Positions 1-5,988 of a DNA stretch of 6,022 nt are shown piece after piece. Source of the stretch: Scybalousia_A sp964542225. Its GTDB lineage: Bacteria; Bacteroidota; Bacteroidia; Bacteroidales; P3. The stretch is taken from assembly GCA_964542225.1 (NCBI GenBank), contig CAZITO010000087.1, positions 1-6,022 on the forward strand, read 5' to 3'. Both the position numbers and the translations under genes were made by a program. Each line of letters starts with the position of its first letter. Positions within the stretch are counted from its first letter, which is position 1. The notes beneath the pieces are model-generated. The model was not told the DNA's origin and made no database searches. It was given only the letters and a program-made list of their open reading frames with translations.

Positions 1-13
1 ATTTAACCAAGTC

Positions 14-1981
14 TTATTTTTTTATAATATTCAAAATTTCTTCTATGCCCAAATTCTCTCCCAATACGTTTCCCTCTTTGTCCAATAACAAATTGTAAGG
101 AATGGCTTTGATATTATAAAGTTTAACTATGGCGGAATTCCAACGCTTCAAATCTGAGACGTTTTCCCATTTTCCGATTCCGTCTGTCTTTATTGCTTGC
201 TTCCAAGCGTAGTCGTTGTCGTCTAAGGCTATGGACAAGATATTAAAGTTGTTACGTTTTGTGGAATTGTAAAGTCTTAAATAATTCAGGTTGTTTTGAC
301 GCGAGGAGTTATCCCAAGAAGCCCAAAATACGAGTAAGGCATAATTGCTTTTTTTCAAATAAGAGTACAAAGATATCATTTCTTTCTTTGTGTTTTCCAA
401 AGTAAAATCTTTTGCCTTATTTTTTTGATAATCAGAAGTTGTTGCTTGATTGTTATTTAACTGCTCTTGCAAAAGATGATATTGAAACATATCTGTTGCC
501 TTGCCTTTAAGGGAAGAAAAAGCCGTTTTCAAATCAGCGTCAGACATGTAAGGGTATAGATAATTGCTAAGAATAAAAGGTGAATAAATACTATTTGGGT
601 TTTCCAAAACATAGTTGGATAAACATTGCAACGGGTTTTTGGTTTTGTTGCAATTGTTGGAAATACGTTGAAATTCATCTTGTGAAGCAGAACCACTTAC
701 GATTATATTATCCAAATCTTTACGACTGCCACTTATTTTAATGTTATCATTTCCCATAAAGAAAGATATGCTACCATCTTTTATAGGCAAATCTATCATT
801 GCCATACAAATTCTTTCCACGCTACCCGAAAAACTAAAATCACCGTTATTTATTCTTGTCTTTCTTACATCTTTTTCTCCATTCTTCTTTAACAAGGTTA
901 GTTTTACAATACCTTCTCTCACCCCTTCTATATTGCCCACGATATTATAATTCTCTGTTTCCAAAAGATTATGAAGTTTATCTTTTAAATCTTGGTTGCT
1001 TATATTCTTTGCTATTATTTTGCCCTCTTTGTTTAAAAGAAAATTATCAGGCAACGATTTTACCATATAAGCCTTAACAGGTTGAGATTCCCATACTTTA
1101 AAATCACAAACATTCAGCCATGTTATGGAATTTTCTTTTACAGTGTTTTTGAGTAAAGTTTTATTGTCATCCAAACTAATGGCATAAATATCAAAACCTT
1201 TATCCTTATAAGAGTTATAAATGTTTTTTCTTTCTTGCAAATTGTTCATATATTCCTCAGACCATGTTGCCCAAAAATCCAATAGAATATATTTGTTCTT
1301 ATTTGAAGCCAAAAGAGAATACAGACTGGTGGGTTTGTTGTTTATATCATTTAGAGTTATGTTGGGAATTTTGTTTGAATTTTCCAACTTTTCCAAATTA
1401 ACGTTTCTTCTTTGCAAGTGTTTATAATAATATCCCGTTACTGCATTGCCTTTGAGCGTGTTAAGATGTCTGTCCAATTCTTCAAACGACCAATTGTAAG
1501 ACAAATAATTTGCAATAATATCGCAGGTAAAAATATCTTCCGGATTATTTACAACCCAATTCTCCAATCTTGCAAGATAAACCTCATTATCCTCTTTGCC
1601 CTGTGGGTTTATTATGGAATACCACCTAATGGTTTGCGGAGCGTTCTTAAATTTTGGAGTATCTGTTTTTTTATTGATTTCCATATTCATGGCAAGATTA
1701 GGCTCCAAATAAACTCTATACATTTTTTTCCCGTTGATGGTTAGTAAAGCGGGCATAATCTCCGTAACATTGCCTCTGAAAACAAACTTACCCTTGTCGT
1801 CCAAAAGCGTAGAGTCCAATTTTTCGTTACCATCGGGCAAATAGGTTCTAAGTGTGGCATAACCTTTGCCTTTTTGTACTTGTCCTTCTATGGTATAACC
1901 ACGACTCGTCATTACATATTGCTGAGCATAGCCATATAAAACAATAAAAACGAATGTTATTACGGATATTATTTTTTTCAT
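14..1981 (-). CDS. Exported tandem DUF4369/thioredoxin-like (TlpA-type) protein lacking both CxxC motifs
   Basis: Start chosen at the ATG at 1981 (655 aa), because it opens a clean signal peptide, MKKIISVITFVFIVLYGYA, with cleavage likely before QQ. A GTG 30 nt upstream would add ten charged residues and overlap smpB. There is no lipobox Cys, so the product is probably periplasmic and soluble. The mature protein has two copies of one architecture: a beta-rich DUF4369-like domain (about 28-110 and 345-430), a helical linker, and a thioredoxin/AhpC-TSA-like domain (about 205-341 and 520-655). The copies align through ILLDFWATW/ALLVFWASW, ISLDDN/IALDDN and the C-terminal LLNKEGK/LLDKEGN strands. 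Relatives reduce or isomerise disulfides through WCxxC, but here the sites read W-S-E-E-Y (S at 241) and W-D-N-S-S (D at 557), while the cis-Pro positions (311, 628) are kept. The fold is therefore probably intact but not redox-active; a binding or structural role is inferred. The gene lies 13 nt after smpB and is probably cotranscribed with it. Confidence 0.88.
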   Translation of the reverse strand: MKKIISVITFVFIVLYGYAQQYVMTSRGYTIEGQVQKGKGYATLRTYLPDGNEKLDSTLLDDKGKFVFRGNVTEIMPALLTINGKKMYRVYLEPNLAMNMEINKKTDTPKFKNAPQTIRWYSIINPQGKEDNEVYLARLENWVVNNPEDIFTCDIIANYLSYNWSFEELDRHLNTLKGNAVTGYYYKHLQRRNVNLEKLENSNKIPNITLNDINNKPTSLYSLLASNKNKYILLDFWATWSEEYMNNLQERKNIYNSYKDKGFDIYAISLDDNKTLLKNTVKENSITWLNVCDFKVWESQPVKAYMVKSLPDNFLLNKEGKIIAKNISNQDLKDKLHNLLETENYNIVGNIEGVREGIVKLTLLKKNGEKDVRKTRINNGDFSFSGSVERICMAMIDLPIKDGSISFFMGNDNIKISGSRKDLDNIIVSGSASQDEFQRISNNCNKTKNPLQCLSNYVLENPNSIYSPFILSNYLYPYMSDADLKTAFSSLKGKATDMFQYHLLQEQLNNNQATTSDYQKNKAKDFTLENTKKEMISLYSYLKKSNYALLVFWASWDNSSRQNNLNYLRLYNSTKRNNFNILSIALDDNDYAWKQAIKTDGIGKWENVSDLKRWNSAIVKLYNIKAIPYNLLLDKEGNVLGENLGIEEILNIIKK

Positions 1982-1994
1982 TTCAGTACTCTTT

Positions 1995-2459
1995 TTATCC
2001 AAAAATTTCACGTCTCATATCTCTGTCATTATCTCTTTGCCTTATAGTATCGCGTTTGTCATACGAATGTTTTCCTTTGGCAAGAGCAATTTTCAATTTA
2101 CACCAGCCTCTTTCGTCTATATAAATGAGGGTGGGAACTATGGTATATCCTTTTTCTTTGCTTTTGGCTTCCAATTTGCGAAGTTCTTTGCGATTCAAAA
2201 GCAGTTTTCTATCTCTTTTTGCTTCAAATTTTCCAAAAGAAGAAAATCTATATTCGGCTATATGCATTTGCATAACCCACAATTCTCCATTCAAAAACAC
2301 ACAATAAGCATCATTAAGGTTGGCCTTGCCTGCCCGTATGCTTTTTATCTCACTGCCACAAAGTACAATCCCTGCCGTGTATTCCTGCATAAGAAAATAA
2401 AGGAAAGAAGCCTTTTTATTTCTTATTTCTACAATATGTTTTTCTTGATTCTGTTTCAT
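1995..2459 (-). CDS. smpB: SsrA (tmRNA)-binding protein SmpB
   Basis: SmpB binds the tRNA-like part of tmRNA, delivers it to stalled ribosomes in the cytoplasm, and places its C-terminal tail in the empty mRNA channel so that trans-translation can tag the unfinished protein. The 154-aa length is normal. Family signatures are present in order: NKKASFLYF (14-22), AGIVLCGSEIKSIRAGKANL (29-48) followed by NDAY, RKLLLNRKEL (84-93), and ALAKGKHSYDKR (125-136) followed by the basic tail TIRQRDNDRDMRREIFG. The ATG at 2459 gives the expected short N-terminal arm before the OB-fold core. A Bacteroidota-type promoter ends only about 10 nt before this ATG, so the 5' leader must be very short, and no Shine-Dalgarno sequence is visible. 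The ABC exporter gene ends 50 nt upstream and the thioredoxin-like gene starts 13 nt downstream. No tmRNA gene is recognised in the window. Confidence 0.97.
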   Translation of the reverse strand: MKQNQEKHIVEIRNKKASFLYFLMQEYTAGIVLCGSEIKSIRAGKANLNDAYCVFLNGELWVMQMHIAEYRFSSFGKFEAKRDRKLLLNRKELRKLEAKSKEKGYTIVPTLIYIDERGWCKLKIALAKGKHSYDKRDTIRQRDNDRDMRREIFG

Positions 2460-2469
2460 CTACAAGGTG

Positions 2470-2500
2470 CAAAGGTACAATATTTTTTGTAATAGACAAT
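2470..2500 (-). promoter_or_regulatory. Bacteroidota-type promoter for smpB
   Basis: On the minus strand the 50-nt gap before smpB contains ATTG (2500-2497), exactly 19 nt, then TACCTTTG (2477-2470). This matches the -33 TTG / -7 TAnnTTTG layout known for the primary sigma factor of Bacteroides and relatives. Transcription would begin a few bases past the -7 box, around 2463-2466, leaving a leader of only about 4-7 nt before the smpB ATG. The start point is inferred from the box position, not measured. Confidence 0.75.
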
Positions 2501-2509
2501 AAATTTATG

Positions 2510-4345
2510 CTACTTTGCTTGTTGGGAATAATTAACAAGAGTAGAGTAGTAGCCCCCTTTTTGCAATAATTCTTTATGATTTCCCATTTCCACAACGCGA
2601 CCTTTGTCCAAAACTATTATTTTGTCTGCATCGGTTATGGTTGATAATCTGTGAGCAATGCTTATTATGGTTCTGTTTTGCATTGCGTTGTCTATGGCTT
2701 GTGAAACCTTGCGCTCGTTTTCCGTATCCATGGCAGAAGTTGCTTCATCCAAAACAAGAATCTGAGGGTTTCTTAATAGTGTTCTGGCTATGCATATTCT
2801 TTGCTTTTGACCGCCGGAAAGTGTTGTGCCGTTGTCTCCTACGTTTGTTTGATATTTCTCGGGCAAAGATTCTATAAACTCATCAATATTGGCTATTTTG
2901 GCAACTTGTTTGACCTCCTTTATATCAACATTGTTGAGTCCAAAAACTATATTGTTGTATATTGTGTCGTTGAAAAGAACGGAGTTTTGTGTTACTATAC
3001 CTATGTGTTTTCGCAAAGAGTTGATATTAAAATCTCTTATATCAATGCCGTCTATAAGTATGCTTCCGGAGGTAACATCTGCAAATCGCGGCAATAAATC
3101 AAAAATGGTTGTTTTGCCCGCTCCAGAGGCTCCTACTATGGCAACTTTTTCTCCTTTGTTAACAGTGAAAGTTATATTTTGCAGTCTGAAAGATTTATTG
3201 TCTTCATATTCAAACCCCACGTTTCTAAACTCTATTTTATCTCTAAAATCTTGCATTATTATAGCGTCAGGCTTTTCTTCTATTTTTTCATCAGCATCAA
3301 GTATTTCATAAATTCTTTTTGCCGCCGCCTCACCTCGTTTAAAATTATAATATGCTGTTATCAATTCTTTTATGGGCGAAATTATTTGTGAAAAAACCAC
3401 CGTAAACGCTATAAGTACGCCTGCATTCATTCTACCTTTGAGAACAAACAAACCTCCTGCAATAATCACTATGGACAATATAATCATGGAAAAAGATTCT
3501 GAAAGAGGAGAGGCTAAGGAATTTTTTGCAACAACCTTGTTGTTTGTTTTTTGATAGGTTTGCGAATGTTTGTTAAATCGTTGTTGAATAATTTTTTCTG
3601 CTTTCAAGCCTTTGATAGTCTTTATAGTAGAAATAGCCTCTTCTGAAAAAGAAAGCAAATCGGCTGCTTTTTGTTGAGTTTTAATACTGTCTCTGTTGAG
3701 CAGGGTGGATATTTTTCTAATAAAATACATGGGCAACGGCAAAATAACAATAACAAAAAGCATAAATTGCCAATTAGTTAAAAATAGTGCTGTTGCGAAA
3801 ATGATTATTTTCAAAGGATCCTTAACCACCATTTGCAAACTTGTTGCCGCAGTCCATTCCACTATACTGCAATCGGTTGTAAGTCTTGAAACCACATCCC
3901 CCCTTCTGATGCCCGAAAAGTAAGATACAGGTAAAGTCGTAAGTTTTTTGTATATATCTATTCTTAAATCATTGAGTATGCCATTGCGTATGGGAACAAC
4001 AAAATAAAGCCCCAAATATCTGAAAACGTTGGAAAGAAATGTAAAAACAGTAAACAACACACATATATATAGTAAACAAGTAAAAAATCCCTGTGTTTCT
4101 TTGTAATAATTAAGTTGGTAGGCTACATAGCCGACAACAGCCTCTTTTGAAAGCGAGAACTCCGGCAATGTACTCGGTGCATCCACCAAACCAAACAAAA
4201 TACTCACAAAAGGCACCACCATTACCACAGAAAAGAGGTTGAAAAAAATATACAACAGATTAAAAAATATATTCAAAAATATATACTTCTTATAGTTGAG
4301 CATATATTTAAGAATTCTGAATATATTTTTCATACTTTTAAACAT
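2510..4345 (-). CDS. MsbA-like ABC exporter with fused permease and ATPase domains
   Basis: This is a half-transporter that works as a homodimer in the inner membrane and uses ATP to flip or export a substrate. The family includes the lipid A flippase MsbA and multidrug exporters; the substrate cannot be read from sequence. From the ATG at 4345 it is 611 aa. The N-terminal membrane domain has about six hydrophobic helices (roughly 21-50, 88-117, 176-191, 193-210, 283-302 and 308-324). The ATPase domain carries Walker A GASGAGKT (405-412), Q-loop Gln 453 in IVTQN, signature LSGGQKQR (509-516), Walker B ILVLDE (529-534), D-loop SAMD and switch His 565 in IAHRLS, so it should be active. Other starts are possible at TTG 4351 (9 nt after ddl) and at ATG 4333, which begins MKNIFRILKY and resembles usual family N-termini. 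With only about 15 nt after ddl and no promoter seen between them, it is probably cotranscribed with ddl. It stops with TAG. Confidence 0.95.
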   Translation of the reverse strand: MFKSMKNIFRILKYMLNYKKYIFLNIFFNLLYIFFNLFSVVMVVPFVSILFGLVDAPSTLPEFSLSKEAVVGYVAYQLNYYKETQGFFTCLLYICVLFTVFTFLSNVFRYLGLYFVVPIRNGILNDLRIDIYKKLTTLPVSYFSGIRRGDVVSRLTTDCSIVEWTAATSLQMVVKDPLKIIIFATALFLTNWQFMLFVIVILPLPMYFIRKISTLLNRDSIKTQQKAADLLSFSEEAISTIKTIKGLKAEKIIQQRFNKHSQTYQKTNNKVVAKNSLASPLSESFSMIILSIVIIAGGLFVLKGRMNAGVLIAFTVVFSQIISPIKELITAYYNFKRGEAAAKRIYEILDADEKIEEKPDAIIMQDFRDKIEFRNVGFEYEDNKSFRLQNITFTVNKGEKVAIVGASGAGKTTIFDLLPRFADVTSGSILIDGIDIRDFNINSLRKHIGIVTQNSVLFNDTIYNNIVFGLNNVDIKEVKQVAKIANIDEFIESLPEKYQTNVGDNGTTLSGGQKQRICIARTLLRNPQILVLDEATSAMDTENERKVSQAIDNAMQNRTIISIAHRLSTITDADKIIVLDKGRVVEMGNHKELLQKGGYYSTLVNYSQQAK

Positions 4346-4360
4346 CGGCAAGCGGTTAAA

Positions 4361-5350
4361 TTATAAAATTTCAGCCATTTGTGTATAATATAACCAATGT
4401 ACATCTTTGCCCATTGCTCTTACTTGATTTGGCACTATACTGTTAAGACTTTGTCCGGGTGTTGTATTTACTTCCAAAAAGTATAATTTATTTTTGTCCT
4501 TATCATATATGTAATCTATTCTGCAAACACCTTTGCAATTCAAATCTCTATAAATTCTTTCTGTTGTTTTTTGTACCAAATTTAGAAGGTCATCGCTTAT
4601 TCTTGCGGGTACTATTTCTTCGGTTGTTCCGTTATATTTTGCCTCATAATCAAAAAATTCAGCCTTTGGCACTATTTCTGTCACGGGAAAAACTATTATT
4701 TTTTTGTTTTCCATAAATACGCCGCAAGAAAGTTCCACGCCTTCTATAAATTCCTCTATCAAAACTTTGCTATGTACTTCAAAGGCTCTTTTTATTGCTT
4801 TTTCCAATTCCTCTCTTGCTTTTACTTTGCTCATACCTATGGAAGAGCCTCCTTGTGAAGGCTTGACAAAAACAGGCAAACTGACTTTGGAAAGTATGTT
4901 ATCCACATCTATGGTTTCATTATCATAAACGGTTACGTTTTTTGCTACATTTACAATATTCAAATCTCTAACCACTGCATTGCAAGTAGTTTTGTCAAAA
5001 GTAACAGCAGAGCATAAAGCATCACAAGTATTGTATTTTATGCCCAACATATCAAAATAACCTTGCAAAAGTCCGTTTTCTCCCGGTGTGCCGTGTACTA
5101 TGATAAAAACAGCATCAAATTTTATTTTTTCTCCGTCTATGCTAAGTGAAAAGTCGTTTTTATCCACCGAGATTTTCTTACTTTCTCTTTCGTAAAACCA
5201 ATCATCTTTTGTGATTATTATTTTATAAAGGTTAAAATCATCTCGCAAATTGTTTTCTATCTGTTGTGCTGATTGCAGAGAAATTATGTATTCGCCCGAA
5301 TATCCACCGCAAACCAAGGCTACATTCTTTTTATTTTTCATTGCATTCAT
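4361..5350 (-). CDS. ddl: D-alanine--D-alanine ligase
   Basis: Ddl joins two D-alanines using ATP in the cytoplasm, making the dipeptide that MurF adds to the peptidoglycan precursor. The 329-aa ATP-grasp protein shows the family motifs in order: GGYSGE (15-20, with the substrate-binding Glu), HGTPGENG (86-93), DK (119-120), VKPSQGGSSIGM (162-173), the nucleotide-binding EEFIEG (199-204), the omega loop FFDYEAKY (232-239), RIDY (277-280) and LEVNTTPGQSLNSIVP (292-307), with metal ligands Asp 279, Glu 293 and Asn 295 and substrate Ser 304. The Lys-Tyr pair of the omega loop is kept, which fits D-Ala-D-Ala rather than the D-lactate specificity of VanA-type ligases. The ATG at 5350 overlaps the end of the merR gene by 20 nt; a second ATG at 5341 (MKNKKNVALV) overlaps it by 11 nt and is an equally good start. 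Either way translation is probably coupled to the regulator. Confidence 0.96.
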   Translation of the reverse strand: MNAMKNKKNVALVCGGYSGEYIISLQSAQQIENNLRDDFNLYKIIITKDDWFYERESKKISVDKNDFSLSIDGEKIKFDAVFIIVHGTPGENGLLQGYFDMLGIKYNTCDALCSAVTFDKTTCNAVVRDLNIVNVAKNVTVYDNETIDVDNILSKVSLPVFVKPSQGGSSIGMSKVKAREELEKAIKRAFEVHSKVLIEEFIEGVELSCGVFMENKKIIVFPVTEIVPKAEFFDYEAKYNGTTEEIVPARISDDLLNLVQKTTERIYRDLNCKGVCRIDYIYDKDKNKLYFLEVNTTPGQSLNSIVPNQVRAMGKDVHWLYYTQMAEIL

Positions 5351-5666
5351 TCAATTTATTTCTCAACTCCAATAAAAATTTCTTTGTCTCATTAAGAGTT
5401 TTTATTATTTCTTCGTTGTTGTTATTGTTTAGTTTGTTTCCTTTTAATGCTTTTTTCGCTCCGTCTATTGTATATTGTTTCTCCTTTGTAAGATAGACTA
5501 TTTGTCTCAGTAAATCCACATCCTGTTTTGTGTAAAAACGAACTCCCCTCTTATTCTTTGATGGTTTTAGTCCCCTAAATTCTTTTTCCCAATATCTAAG
5601 AGTAGAGTAGGGCAGATTAAATTCTTTTGAAACCGCTGCTATTGAATAATAAAATTTATCTTCCAT
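5331..5666 (-). CDS. Small MerR-family transcriptional regulator
   Basis: This is a 111-aa DNA-binding protein. Residues 6-75 form a MerR-type winged helix-turn-helix: YYSIAAVSKEFNLPYSTLRY is the helix-turn-helix with the hallmark LRYWE (23-27), GVRFYTKQDVDLL (41-53) covers the wing and following helix, and the segment to about 75 completes the domain. A run of five Asn (80-84) links it to a charged helix (about 85-108) that probably forms the dimer coiled coil. There is no C-terminal effector domain and only one Cys, near the C-terminus, so no metal or drug sensing is evident; short MerR proteins like this are common in Bacteroidota. Its 3' end overlaps ddl, and it is the first gene of the merR-ddl-ABC operon. 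Three phased TTAGAST sites just upstream suggest it controls its own operon. The ATG is preceded by an A-rich tract without a Shine-Dalgarno sequence. Confidence 0.92.
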   Translation of the reverse strand: MEDKFYYSIAAVSKEFNLPYSTLRYWEKEFRGLKPSKNKRGVRFYTKQDVDLLRQIVYLTKEKQYTIDGAKKALKGNKLNNNNNEEIIKTLNETKKFLLELRNKLNECNEK

Positions 5667-5685
5667 ACTTTTACTTTTTATCAGG

Positions 5686-5693
5686 CAAAATTA
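5686..5693 (-). promoter_or_regulatory. -7 element of the merR-ddl-ABC operon promoter
   Basis: On the minus strand TAATTTTG fits the Bacteroidota -7 consensus TAnnTTTG and ends 19 nt before the merR ATG, which would give a leader of roughly 12-16 nt. There is no clear TTTG at the -33 position; that place (about 5713-5717) is occupied by the TTAGAGT half-sites. A weak -33 box is typical of promoters that depend on an activator, as many MerR-controlled promoters do. Confidence 0.55.
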
Positions 5694-5702
5694 CTAAAAA
5701 TA

Positions 5703-5729
5703 TTAGACTATTACTCTAATCGTTAGAGT
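5703..5729. promoter_or_regulatory. Candidate operator: three TTAGAST half-sites with 10-bp phasing
   Basis: On the plus strand TTAGACT (5703-5709), ACTCTAA (5713-5719, the reverse complement of TTAGAGT) and TTAGAGT (5723-5729) begin exactly 10 bp apart. The second and third form a perfect palindrome, ACTCTAA-TCG-TTAGAGT. The block lies immediately upstream of the merR -7 box and covers the -33 position, where a regulator would act. Binding by the adjacent MerR-type protein is inferred from position and symmetry. Confidence 0.5.
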
Positions 5730-5831
5730 TTTTTGTTAACTTAAACATAGAGCCACACACCGCCCTGACACTCTTTTTTTTGTTACACGAGCAGAACATT
5801 CATAGGATAACCCATCAAAAAGCCACAAAAA

Positions 5832-5850
5832 CAGTAAAATCGGTTTACTG
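5832..5850. repeat. Perfect 7-bp inverted repeat in the divergent region
   Basis: CAGTAAA and TTTACTG flank the five-base spacer ATCGG. Read on the minus strand the second arm is followed by TTTTTG, so it could act as a weak terminator for leftward transcripts. It is also placed where an operator for the rightward promoter, about 37 bp away, could sit. The stem has only two G-C pairs, so either role is tentative. Confidence 0.35.
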
Positions 5851-5886
5851 AAAATCAATAAGTTACAAAATAAATTTTTGCACGCG

Positions 5887-5918
5887 TTTGGTCAGGTCTG
5901 TTTTTCTTCGTAACTTTG
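5887..5918 (+). promoter_or_regulatory. Strong Bacteroidota-type promoter reading right, out of the window
   Basis: TTTG (5887-5890), exactly 20 nt, then TAACTTTG (5911-5918) is close to an ideal -33/-7 pair for the Bacteroidota primary sigma factor. Transcription should start near 5922-5926 and run to the right. No ATG follows before 6022, so the leader is at least about 95 nt, or the product is an RNA or starts at a non-ATG codon. The transcribed gene cannot be identified from this window. Confidence 0.7.
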
Positions 5919-5988
5919 CATAGAGAAATATCCCTATAAGAAAATCCTTAAATTTTACCCTTGTAATTACTTGATAATCAATAATAAC

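Noticed and set aside
741..1744. Plus-strand open frames of 68-110 codons opposite the thioredoxin-like gene
   Set aside because: They are antisense to a well-supported gene, have low-complexity Phe/Leu/Ser-rich translations expected from the complement of AT-rich coding DNA, and match no family I recognise.
1982..2011. GTG start at 2011 for the thioredoxin-like protein
   Set aside because: It would put ten charged residues before the signal peptide and overlap smpB by 17 nt; the ATG at 1981 gives a standard signal peptide.
2037..2492. A 151-codon plus-strand frame opposite smpB
   Set aside because: It lies almost exactly antisense to smpB, whose family signatures are unmistakable; the translation is Phe/Ser-rich without a recognisable domain.
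2641..4928. Several plus-strand frames opposite the ABC exporter and ddl genes
   Set aside because: All lie inside complete, motif-rich minus-strand genes and show no start signals or domain of their own.
4361..5350. D-Ala-D-Lac (VanA-type) resistance ligase instead of Ddl
   Set aside because: The omega loop keeps the Lys-Tyr pair of D-Ala-D-Ala ligases (EAKY), and no vanH- or vanX-like gene is next to it.
5745..5752. Minus-strand TATGTTTA resembling a second -7 box
   Set aside because: The last consensus position is wrong and no TTG/TTTG lies 19-21 nt upstream.
5783..5815. Minus-strand ten-codon frame MGYPMNVLLV
   Set aside because: Too short, no promoter of the right type before it and no conserved context; it could be chance.
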